From JBLHIK01 sp047614005 (GTDB taxonomy: Bacteria > Patescibacteriota > Minisyncoccia > Phycocordibacterales > UBA1006), in NCBI GenBank assembly GCA_047614005.1, contig JBLHIK010000015.1, positions 1 through 16,502 on the forward strand: 16,502 nucleotides of DNA. The letters run 5' to 3'. Within the stretch, counting starts at the first letter, position 1, and each line of letters opens with the position of its first letter. Of the stretch, positions 1 through 7,600 are shown piece by piece. A model generated the notes under the pieces. The model searched no databases and was not told the DNA's origin. It was given only the letters and a program-made list of their open reading frames with translations. Both the position numbers and the translations under genes were made by a program.

Positions 1-1541
1 CCGGAACCTCAAACAGCACCTCCATCTCCATCCCTACTACAGGAGCAGGATACAACTACGACGTCGACTGGGATAATGACGGTACCTTTGATGAGTTTGG
101 AATTACGGGCGATGTCACTCATGACTTCACTGCTGCAGGTACCTATACCATCCGTATACAAGGAGATTTCCCAAGAATATATTTCAACAGCGCAGGTGAC
201 AGAGCAAAGATACTTTCAGTAGATCAGTGGGGAAATCAAGTGTGGACGTCTATGGCAAATGCTTTCGAGGGCGCTTCAAACCTTACAGTCCCTGCGACCG
301 ATGCACCTGATCTTACATCGGTGAGTGATTTCTCATATATGTTCTCTAGCGCCACATCCTTCAACCAAGACATCTCATCGTGGGATGTTTCAAGTGGAAC
401 TGATTTCTCATATATGTTCTATTACGCCATAGCCTTCAACCAAGACATCTCTACGTGGGATGTCTCAAGTGGAACTAATTTCTCTACTATGTTTTTTAAT
501 GCTTCCGCCTTCAACCAAGACATCTCATCTTGGGATGTTTCAAGTGGAACTAATTTCTCTAGTATGTTCTCTCTCGCCATCGACTTCAACCAAGACATCT
601 CTGCATGGAATGTCTCATCTGGAACTAATTTCGGTTTTATGTTCTATAACGCCACATCCTTCAACCAAGATATCTCATCTTGGGATGTTTCAAGTGGAAC
701 TAATTTCTCTAGTATGTTCCCTCTCGCCACCGACTTCAACCAAGACATCTCTTCGTGGAACGTCTCAAGCGGAATTAATTTCAGTTACATGTTCTATAAC
801 GCCACATCCTTCAATCAAAACATCTCAGCATGGGATATGACAAGTGCAACAAATCTCACAGACATGCTGAACGGTGCAACTGCATTTTCAAGTACAAACT
901 ACTCAAGCCTACTTGTTGCATGGAACGATCAAGCGCTTCAGTCAGGTGTATCTTTCACAAATACAACTGCGCAATACGCCTGCTCTGCAGAACCAGCTCG
1001 CGCAAATATGATAGCGTCAGATACATGGACTATTACAGACGGCGGTGAAGCTGCATCATGTTCTACTCCCTCTGAAGTGGAGAGTAGTCGCGGTAGTGGT
1101 AGTGGTAGTGGTAACAGGGCTACATATGGATGCAATGATGAAACGGCAAGTAATCATAACTACTTCTCACAGCACAAGCAGTCACTTTGTAAGTACGACA
1201 CTACAGCCACAGCAAACACGCCTGTCACAACAGACACGCCTACTACAACAAAACTAGGACTCACTAATGCAGTTCAGCAAGATATTTGTAAAAGTATATA
1301 CCTTATCAAGGGAGACAAAGGGAAAGACGTACTCAGTATGCAGACTTTCCTTACTTCACAGGATATCAATCCTGGCCCACTTGATGGAATATTTGGAGTA
1401 AAAACAAAAGCAGGAGTGGAAGTATTTCAAAGTCGCTACGCTGAAGAGATACTAACACCTTGGAACCTTACAAAGACTACAGGTTGGTGGTACAAGACGA
1501 CAGTCAAGAAAGCACAGGAAATTGTAGGTTGTAGCATATAG
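1..1541 (+). CDS. Surface protein with DUF285/BspA-type repeats and C-terminal peptidoglycan-binding domain (5' truncated)
   Basis: The frame is open to the left edge (first full codon at base 3), so the true start and any signal peptide lie outside; about 512 residues are visible. In order they are: a beta-rich segment of the kind that precedes DUF285 repeats (DVDWDNDGTFDEFG, then GTYTIRIQGDFPRIYF); a run of 25-residue FNQDISSWDVSSGTNF repeats (bases 360-884); a Gly/Ser linker (about 1084-1116); a Cys-flanked motif YGCND...HKQSLCKY (1125-1196); a Thr-rich stretch; and a C-terminal segment (about 1287-1538) resembling a PG_binding_1 domain (KGDKGKDVLSMQTFL, GPLDGIFGVKTKAGVEVFQ). DUF285 repeats occur in lipoproteins and surface proteins of mycoplasmas and other bacteria. 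I infer an exported protein held at the wall and exposing the repeat array. The binding partner is unknown. No convincing terminator follows; only a 5-bp stem lies at about 1546-1559. Confidence 0.85.
   Translation, partial: GTSNSTSISIPTTGAGYNYDVDWDNDGTFDEFGITGDVTHDFTAAGTYTIRIQGDFPRIYFNSAGDRAKILSVDQWGNQVWTSMANAFEGASNLTVPATDAPDLTSVSDFSYMFSSATSFNQDISSWDVSSGTDFSYMFYYAIAFNQDISTWDVSSGTNFSTMFFNASAFNQDISSWDVSSGTNFSSMFSLAIDFNQDISAWNVSSGTNFGFMFYNATSFNQDISSWDVSSGTNFSSMFPLATDFNQDISSWNVSSGINFSYMFYNATSFNQNISAWDMTSATNLTDMLNGATAFSSTNYSSLLVAWNDQALQSGVSFTNTTAQYACSAEPARANMIASDTWTITDGGEAASCSTPSEVESSRGSGSGSGNRATYGCNDETASNHNYFSQHKQSLCKYDTTATANTPVTTDTPTTTKLGLTNAVQQDICKSIYLIKGDKGKDVLSMQTFLTSQDINPGPLDGIFGVKTKAGVEVFQSRYAEEILTPWNLTKTTGWWYKTTVKKAQEIVGCSI
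360..884 (+). repeat. Seven tandem 75-bp units encoding DUF285 repeats
   Basis: Units begin with TTC of FNQ at 360, 435, 510, 585, 660, 735 and 810, exactly 75 bp apart, each encoding 25 residues. The units starting at 510 and 660 differ at only about three bases, and units 585 and 735 both end in YNATS, so a 150-bp double unit has been duplicated. The last unit (810) is the most diverged (FNQNISAWDMTSATNL). Confidence 0.95.
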
Positions 1542-1574
1542 CACAGCAAGCATTTGCTCACTTTGAGAGAGGTA

Positions 1575-1593
1575 AAAGGTGTCAGATACCTTT
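1575..1593. repeat. Imperfect palindrome at the end of junction repeat copy 1
   Basis: AAAGGTGTCAGATACCTTT is an inverted repeat with arms of about 8 bp and one mismatch. It lies at the outer edge of the repeat, just where copies 1 and 2 stop being alike. Short palindromes of this style are common at the tips of small non-autonomous or REP-like elements; that link is an inference. Confidence 0.6.
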
Positions 1594-1680
1594 CTTTCAA
1601 GAAACCCTCCCTCTTTGTAAATAGTGCTTTTAAAATCAACTTCATATTCTCATGATAAAAAACCTGACAAGGTACTAGTC

Positions 1681-1803
1681 TCAAAAAATACTAAACAGTC
1701 TCAAAAGCGTTGTCTTTCCTAAACCATTCCATCCATAAAATATGGCAAGTTACTGCTCTATGAGTAGTTTGAAAATAATCCTAAATTTGTTATTTTCTTG
1801 CAT
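1681..1803 (-). pseudogene. Remnant reading frame with Walker A-like motif in repeat copy 1
   Basis: From the ATG at 1803 the minus strand reads MQENNKFRIIFKLLIEQ, then a TAA stop. In the same frame it continues with IFYGWNGLGKTTLLRLF, a good match to a P-loop (GxxxxGKTT), ending at TGA (1681-1683). The equivalent stretch in copy 2 has the same stop position but is frameshifted inside the P-loop. I read this as the decayed start of an ATPase gene carried by the repeat; the chance of a random GxxxxGKTT match is not negligible. Confidence 0.4.
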
Positions 1804-1840
1804 ATATTAAAAATACTATGTGCTGAGCATGCGCTCAAGT

Positions 1841-1869
1841 TGGCTCCACACAGCCGACAAGTTCAGAAC
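1841..1869 (-). other. tRNA-3'-end-like remnant at junction 1
   Basis: On the minus strand, GTTCTGAAC is followed at the junction by GGAGCCA. The real tRNA-Asn has GTTCGAATC followed by GGAGCCA with similar spacing (24 nt from G to final A, against 29 here). The stem pairing of a T arm is not preserved, so this is only a candidate relic of an insertion into the tRNA 3' end. Confidence 0.35.
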
Positions 1870-1939
1870 GCTTAATTGGAAGAAAATAAAGAGCGAACTG
1901 CAATTTAGTCAGATACTATCTCTCACAAATAACTAAAAG

Positions 1940-3919
1940 TTAACTGCTATAAGTTACTTTCAATATCTGAAAAGTAACCACTTCTTCTTCTTTCATTTCT
2001 TTTTGGCTAATCACTTCAATTATAGCTCCATTCTGTTGAACAATTTCTTTCAATAAATCGATATGTCCTAAATCTTCAGAGAAGCCTAGATACAAGGCAC
2101 CACCTTCTTTGAGGAAACTAGAGCCTTCGCTCAAGAACTTTCTTGTAGCTCTATATCCAGGGTCAAAAACTTGCATTTGAATATAATCAACATCTTTACC
2201 TGGGTCCAGGAAGCCAAAAGGTAAGGACCAAAAAATTGAGTTAAACTTTCTTCCTGAAGGAATACCGTCAAAAACATCACCATTAAAAACATCAATTCTT
2301 TTTTCTAATCCATTTTCCTCGACATTTAATTGAGTTGTCTCTGAAGCAAAGGGGTTAATATCCGATGATGTAATCTGCACCTGTTTATGGCTATCAGCAA
2401 TGTAACAACTAATTAAACCAGCACCGCAACCTATTTCACAAAAATCAGTATCATTAATAGTTATATTCATCATTTCTTCAGCGAACCACTTAGTAGATGG
2501 AAATTCCGATGGATTGAATACTGCAGGATGTACCTTAAACTTAAGCATTCCGAACGTAAAGTCAGTCCAGTCATCAGTTTTTGATTGATTTAAGAACGTG
2601 TTTGTCTGGTCTATACTTGCTTGTTTAGGGTCATCAAATCTAAGAAGTTGACTAAGATATACTTTAGCTTTGTCCATATCGAAAACGTCTCCTGATTTAA
2701 GTTTACTTTCCGCATCGATAGAAAAGTTAATTTTATAGTATCTTCTTAATTCAAAGTAAGTATCTAGGTCGTCTGGTCCAAAACCTCCAAAGATAGCAAT
2801 ATCGTTCAAACCATAGCCAAGCAGTTTCTCAATCTTTACCATCAACTTCTCCTTGGTCTCTCTTACACCTCTACCTTTACTATTATCTAACAGTAAAAAT
2901 GCTTTTTCTTTTTTTATTAAATCTCTAAAAACCTCAGTATCTACGAGATGGAAGTTTTCATCAGATAGCGGTATGTCTGCCAAAAAGTATTCACAAGCTT
3001 TCTTTATTGCCTCAAGGTCGTCGGGTAATAAATCATTAGTTTGTAGATATTCAACAAAAGGTAATTGGTCTTTAATCTGCTCAATCTCTGCAACAGAAGT
3101 AGTACTTTCTTGAAAAGAGTAGTGTAGTATCGGCACAAATCCCTCATACAACTTACAAGCATTAAAAATAGTTTGTATTTTCTGTATTTCTTCTTTATTT
3201 CCTAGCGTCGATTTGTTAGCTGAGACACCAATACAAATCTTCAACAAAGGGTCTCGTTTTTTGTTCATTAAGAAATTACCTATTTCTTCAACTTGCTCAA
3301 CACTATCTACGTGAAATTGATAAAAGTAATAACTAATCTCTTGATGAAAGAAGTGCTTAAACTTATCTTTTTTAGCCTCGAAATAACGTTGATTGTGAGC
3401 ATTTTGACCAACTACCATAGGAATACGCTCAACTACTTCAAAACCAAGCTTTGCCATTTCAGAGATCTTGGACGGGTTGTTAGTGATGAGCTTAAGTTCT
3501 TTAATGCCTAAATCTTGCAAGGCAGTTTTTGCCCACTCGTAGGTACGCTCATCAGGACCGTGACCTAACATTACATTTGCTTCAAAAGTATCATATCCTT
3601 GATGCTGTAATTGATAACTACGTACCTTTTCAAACAGTCCGATACCACGACCTTCTTGACGTAAATATACTAAAGCACCATTCCCATTTTCACTTATAAG
3701 TCGTAGTGATTGCTCAAGCTGTTCACCACAATCACACCTCAAACTTCCGAATGTGTCGCCTGTCATACATTCACTGTGAACCCTAACTGTAGGCATCTCA
3801 TCAGGTTTCATATTTTCTGTAAACAAAACAGCGGTCTCTTGACCCATACTATCCGCATACACTCTGAATATAAAATCTCCAAATTTAGTTTGTAGTTTAG
3901 TTTCGACGAAATTTTTCAT
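1940..3919 (-). CDS. Three-part fusion: GTP cyclohydrolase II, TrpF-like segment, class I methyltransferase
   Basis: Residues 1-190 match GTP cyclohydrolase II (RibA), which turns GTP into a diamino-ribosylamino-pyrimidinone 5'-phosphate with loss of formate and pyrophosphate. The zinc ligands are present (C51, C62, C64 in HSEC and RCDC), as are YLRQEGRGIGL and counterparts of the catalytic Tyr and Arg (Y102, R125). Residues about 195-425 resemble phosphoribosylanthranilate isomerase, a (beta/alpha)8 enzyme doing Amadori rearrangements: KICIG with C229, LLLDNSKGRG with D345, and FGGFGPDDLDTYF then INFSIDAESKL near the end. Residues about 450-659 are a Rossmann methyltransferase: CEIGCGAG (494-501) binds S-adenosylmethionine, SDINPF follows, and SLPF (566-569) sits where MTS enzymes have NPPF/Y. 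A typical RibA has about 200 residues, so most of this protein is added. It stands alone between two junction repeats, with a consensus-like promoter. RibA is confident, the methyltransferase good, the TrpF assignment moderate; the joint product is unknown. Confidence 0.85.
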   Translation of the reverse strand: MKNFVETKLQTKFGDFIFRVYADSMGQETAVLFTENMKPDEMPTVRVHSECMTGDTFGSLRCDCGEQLEQSLRLISENGNGALVYLRQEGRGIGLFEKVRSYQLQHQGYDTFEANVMLGHGPDERTYEWAKTALQDLGIKELKLITNNPSKISEMAKLGFEVVERIPMVVGQNAHNQRYFEAKKDKFKHFFHQEISYYFYQFHVDSVEQVEEIGNFLMNKKRDPLLKICIGVSANKSTLGNKEEIQKIQTIFNACKLYEGFVPILHYSFQESTTSVAEIEQIKDQLPFVEYLQTNDLLPDDLEAIKKACEYFLADIPLSDENFHLVDTEVFRDLIKKEKAFLLLDNSKGRGVRETKEKLMVKIEKLLGYGLNDIAIFGGFGPDDLDTYFELRRYYKINFSIDAESKLKSGDVFDMDKAKVYLSQLLRFDDPKQASIDQTNTFLNQSKTDDWTDFTFGMLKFKVHPAVFNPSEFPSTKWFAEEMMNITINDTDFCEIGCGAGLISCYIADSHKQVQITSSDINPFASETTQLNVEENGLEKRIDVFNGDVFDGIPSGRKFNSIFWSLPFGFLDPGKDVDYIQMQVFDPGYRATRKFLSEGSSFLKEGGALYLGFSEDLGHIDLLKEIVQQNGAIIEVISQKEMKEEEVVTFQILKVTYSS

Positions 3920-3925
3920 AGAGCT

Positions 3926-3954
3926 ATTATAGCGTTATTGAATTTATATGTAAA
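3926..3954 (-). promoter_or_regulatory. Promoter of the RibA-TrpF-methyltransferase fusion gene
   Basis: On the minus strand, TTTACA (3949-3954), a 17-nt spacer, and a perfect TATAAT (3926-3931), which ends 6 nt before the ATG at 3919. Transcription would be expected to start about at the A of the start codon, giving a leaderless mRNA; no Shine-Dalgarno sequence is possible. Confidence 0.75.
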
Positions 3955-3962
3955 CCAATGTA

Positions 3963-3981
3963 ATGTATATACAATATACAT
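3963..3981. promoter_or_regulatory. Perfect inverted repeat, possible operator
   Basis: ATGTATAT, ACA, ATATACAT: 8-bp arms around a 3-nt loop, just upstream of the -35 box of the fusion gene and touching the ATG of the small plus-strand frame at 3982. Position and symmetry fit a dimeric regulator site. AT-rich DNA produces such sequences by chance, so confidence is low. Confidence 0.35.
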
Positions 3982-4176
3982 ATGGTAAAATTACCAGATG
4001 AAGCTTTTTTTTGTTCTGTTCAGACATACCAAAGTCAAATTTGGGACACACAAGATTTCAAAAAATTTCTCAATTATATTGATAATATCTCTAACGACGT
4101 AAGCTTTCTTGAAGAGCAAAAGGGTAAAAGGTGTCAGATACCTTTCTTTCAAGAAGCCCTCCCTCTTTATAAATAG
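3982..4176 (+). CDS. Possible small hypothetical frame running into repeat copy 2
   Basis: An ATG-started frame of 64 codons lies divergent from the fusion gene. About 47 codons (MVKLPDEAFFCSVQTYQSQ...FLEEQK) precede the repeat; the rest is read from the repeat itself and is probably not original. I recognise no family. It may be the head of a gene cut off by the repeat, or a chance frame. The same stretch is partly open on the other strand, which adds doubt. Confidence 0.25.
   Translation: MVKLPDEAFFCSVQTYQSQIWDTQDFKKFLNYIDNISNDVSFLEEQKGKRCQIPFFQEALPLYK
4127..4145. repeat. Imperfect palindrome at the end of junction repeat copy 2
   Basis: Same 19-base sequence as in copy 1 (AAAGGTGTCAGATACCTTT), unchanged although the flanking repeat has several substitutions, and again at the left limit of similarity. 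Confidence 0.6.
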
Positions 4177-4358
4177 TGCCTTTAAAATCAACTTCATATT
4201 CTCATGATAAAAAACCTGACAAGGTACTAGTTTCAAAAAATACTAAACAGTAGCAAAAGTGTTGTTTTTTTCTAAACCATTCCATCCATAAAATATGGCA
4301 AGTTACTGTCCCACGGGCAGTTTGAAAATCATCCTAAATTTGTTATTTTCTTGCATAT

Positions 4359-4397
4359 ATTAAAAATACTCAGTTAATATAACTGAGTATTTTTAAT
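4359..4397. terminator. Perfect 18-bp hairpin in junction repeat copy 2
   Basis: ATTAAAAATACTCAGTTA (4359-4376), loop ATA, then the exact complement (4380-4397). The arms end in A/T runs, so it could work as an intrinsic terminator in either direction. On the minus strand it lies just before the ATG at about 4356. Copy 3 has the same hairpin after tRNA-Asn; copy 1 has lost it. Confidence 0.6.
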
Positions 4398-4434
4398 ACA
4401 CAAAACATGTTATGTGCTGAGCATGCGCTCAAGT

Positions 4435-4459
4435 TTGCTCCCCGTCTCGAGTTCGGAAC
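4435..4459 (-). other. tRNA-3'-end-like remnant at junction 2
   Basis: On the minus strand, GTTCCGAAC is followed at the junction by GGAGCAA, with 25 nt in total against 24 nt in the intact tRNA-Asn (GTTCGAATC to GGAGCCA). It has one substitution in the CCA and no preserved T stem. This is a candidate relic only. Confidence 0.35.
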
Positions 4460-4554
4460 TGTTCAATTCCTTACCCCACAATGCTTTTTTGACAGAATAT
4501 TATTTTATATTTCGACGCGTCCTGAGCACTATAAAAAGTGACAAAAGTGACACT

Positions 4555-4596
4555 GGTAGAAAAAAGAGTTAGACATGTGTAACTCTTTTTTCTACC
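4555..4596 (-). terminator. Perfect 17-bp hairpin after the KAP NTPase gene
   Basis: GGTAGAAAAAAGAGTTA (4555-4571), 8-nt loop, exact complement (4580-4596). It begins 13 nt past the stop codon of the KAP gene. The U run lies inside the stem rather than after it, so it may act in both directions or serve as mRNA end protection. It is the natural end of the GIY-YIG/KAP operon. Confidence 0.7.
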
Positions 4597-4609
4597 TATT
4601 TTGTTCATT

Positions 4610-7600
4610 TTAATCAGTTTCCTGACATTGATCTCTTCTATCTTCAATCTTTGCAAGATGGTCATCTAGTATCTTATATACTGGTTCAATATCTTCTTTA
4701 TAGGTAGCAATATAATTACCTGCTTGTACCATCTTTCCACTATTTTTAAGATTTAAACCTTTGATTGTGTCTCCATGCGTTTTCCAAAAATCAGCTAGTT
4801 TTTCTTCATCTAAAATTTTAGTGAATTCATTAATACTTGGAACATAATCTCTTCCACTTCCAGACCCAAAAATACTAGCAAAATTCCTCAATAAATAATC
4901 AATGAAATATTGTGCATTCTCTGAAGATGTTTCTGGATTAAAACAAACATCAAATAAATATTCATTCATAATGAGTTTTATCCCATGACTATCACTATCA
5001 CCTGTTTCATCATAAATACCACAACCAACTCCACTACTAATAAAGTTATTAGTTAATTCATAGATGATAAAACCAGCAGTGATACTCTTTTGTATAGCTA
5101 CACGATCTTGGACTTGTTCAGAAGTTATTGTCCCGTCACTCACCTTTTTATCGATAAAATTCTTTGATTCAGAAGCAAAGTCTTCTAGTGTAAGACCTTC
5201 TATTTCATCAAAGATATTTTTATTTTGATTTATGTATCGTTTTTTAAATAGTGCGAATATTTTTTGAGAAATTATTCTCATTTCCTCTTTAGCAATAACC
5301 GCAGTATTACCTTCTGTTGGAGCATCCTCGCTACCGTATTTAGATAACGACCGTGTCAGATTAAAAATATCACCACCTCTATCTGAACTACAGTATAAGC
5401 GAAACGCCATTAAATCATAAAGACCTAGAATTCCACGAGACACCTCTGTTAATTTTTCTATTACAGAAAAATCTGAATGACTACCTTCGCCGAAGATCCA
5501 TTCTGATATTTCTTTAATATTTTCCTCAGTATTCCCAGAATATGCACCTTTATCATCTTGCCATCCTGCATCATTAAGTAAGCGAATTAGGAAACGATCA
5601 GTATTTTTTCTTAGACCAAGGCTTATACCTTCAATCTCTAGATGTGAATATTTTGGTAATATCTCAATCAAGTATTTAATTATATGATCAGCGATATTTT
5701 TTGGTAAATTACGAGCATTATTGACAATAATTCGCCATAATTTTTCACTAGCGAATTCTCCATCATCTAAAGAGAATTTTGGGTGTGAAATCGCACTTTC
5801 TATTGATTGTTCTTCAGAGATTATTTCATTTTTCCAGTTTTCATAAAAATTATGTTGTTCTGTATCTGTTGGCTTTGAAAGATGTATAATAAGATTTAAA
5901 TAGGATTCTAGGTTTCTTCCATTATTCCATCCACCATTAAAACAAGCATATGATGTACGAACAATCTCAGGAACATTATCTATTTTTGTGCTTTCTAATC
6001 TCTGTTCTATATTAAATACCTTCTCCAGTAGAAATCTTTGATGACTGTCTTCAGAAAATTTTTCCAAATATTTTATATAATCGACAGAATTTTTATATAT
6101 AGAATCAGTGAAAGAGCCTCCTTTATTTTCATTTTCTGGATACCCGTCATCATATGGGATGACTGCAGAGAAAAACCCTCTTCCTCCCTGTGTTTCGGTA
6201 TCATATATTTTTCTAAAAATGTTTGGATAGTGAATATATATGAGCAGAAGATGTATCAAATCTTTTTTATCGAAATCAGAATTTTTAAAATCAGTACTTT
6301 CTACCTCAAAAAGCACGACAGTATTTATTAACCTTTTGAGTTTTCTAACGTCACCAACGAATGGCAGGTAATTATGGTATTCAGAAGAATCATATATATC
6401 CTTAAGACCTCCTATCGCTTGTGAAACAAGAATCGGGTCAACTAACTTATTATTGATAACCTTATTTAAATTATTAGATACGTATTTTGATAAATCAGTT
6501 TTATCCAAGAAAAGACTAATTTTAATATTTACAAATTTCTCTAAAAATTCACTCACCTTTTCAATATCGGGAGTTTCAGCCTCAAGTATTCCGATATTTT
6601 CTGTATCATAACAAAGAACATATGAGATATTTGGTAAAATAAGACTTTTTCTAATTACAAACAGAATATCTTTTATTTCACTGAAACTCATTCTATCTAG
6701 GTCATCTACAACAATAATTATCTTTTTATCAAACTTTTCCAAAACAACAGTAAGATCGTCGAAAGCTTCTTCTGCAGTGTAATCAACACTGAAAGTAGGT
6801 ATTTGGATTCCAAAAATAGAAAAACGCTTGGACTCTCTGAGAAGCCGTGAATATTTTGATATCAAAGGTCTAATCTCTGGAATGAAAGAATCTTTCTGAA
6901 TTGAATGGATCAATCCATTCACGAATATCTCTAACAGATCCCTGTTGCCGACATATTTGAGAGGGTTAAATTTATAAATAATTGTGCGATCTTGATATTT
7001 TTCGTCCCAATATCCTTCACAAAAATTTATGAAGGATGATTTACCAATACCCCAAGGAGAATCGACACCGAATACAAAACTATCAGGTGATCCATTATTA
7101 AAGACTCTTTCTGCAAAACCATCTGCCTTTTCAGATAAATTTAGTAAATCATCTTTTCGATTTGATATTTCCCTATCTAATAGAAAACCTGAATTAGGTT
7201 TTTCAACAATTCCAGAGATTGATTTTAGTATTACCAAGAGATATATAAAAAATGGAGAACCGAGAATTATTAGGTTCTGGATGAGTGAAAAATCTAATAC
7301 TTCTTTATATAAGTTAATTAGTAGTCCACCCCAAGTAACACTAAAGGTGATTCCAAGCAATAGAGCAAAGAAAACATCGAATCGTAAACTTCTTACTATC
7401 TTACGCAGGTCACTCAAAAAACCTCGAATAAATAAGTAGAAAAGGACAAGTATCAATCCTACTATCCCAATAAATATTGCATAATTTTCATAATTAAGAG
7501 GAACAATCTGACTTGTTATATTAGATGCAAATTCCAATGAAAAATACCATACTTCTGTGAGAAGTATTCCTGTAAAAATAGTTTTTATCATCACTATTAA

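Larger units (their letters stand above)
1571..1847 (-). repeat. Junction repeat, copy 1 (277 bp, lacks the central hairpin)
   Basis: Nearly the same sequence recurs at 4123-4441, and its right part at 8234-8336. Relative to copy 2, this copy lacks 41 bp that make up half of a hairpin, plus one base. Reading on the minus strand it begins GGAGCCAACTTGAGCGCATG, then an ATG-containing leader, a remnant with a Walker A-like motif, and a palindrome. It fills most of the 1542-1939 gap between the surface protein and the fusion enzyme. Bases 1848-1939 hold no gene that I can see. Confidence 0.9.
4123..4441 (-). repeat. Junction repeat, copy 2 (319 bp, full length)
   Basis: This is the longest copy. 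On the minus strand it runs: junction end (GGAGCAAACTTGAGCGCATG, one mismatch to copies 1 and 3), hairpin (4359-4397), ATG leader (MQENNKFR...), a frameshifted Walker A-like remnant, and the terminal palindrome. It separates the fusion enzyme from the KAP NTPase operon and fills most of the 4177-4609 gap; the rest (4442-4554) holds no gene that I can see. Confidence 0.9.

Noticed and set aside
460..840. Second long plus-strand frame over the surface-repeat region
   Set aside because: It is an out-of-phase reading of the 75-bp repeats, open only because the unit length is a multiple of three.
360..884. CRISPR array
   Set aside because: The 75-bp periodicity is in-frame protein repeats without spacers; no array or cas gene is present.
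1436..1684. Minus-strand frame sharing about 38 residues with a frame at 3991-4236 (both contain LVPCQVFYHENMKLILKALF)
   Set aside because: The likeness is explained by the DNA repeat itself; the frames diverge into antisense of other sequence at the repeat edge and have no recognisable domain. I do not call them genes.
1820..1850. Xer/dif-like recombination site around GAGCATGCGCTC
   Set aside because: The inverted repeat has only 5-bp arms and the match to dif arms is weak.
1820..1870. Integron-type attC sites at the repeat junctions
   Set aside because: The needed RYYYAAC and GTTRRRY pair is not clearly present, the repeat lies upstream of the genes rather than downstream, and no integron integrase is seen.
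7029..7439. Plus-strand frame of 136 codons within the KAP gene
   Set aside because: Antisense to the Walker A and membrane-segment coding sequence; it has no domain or promoter.
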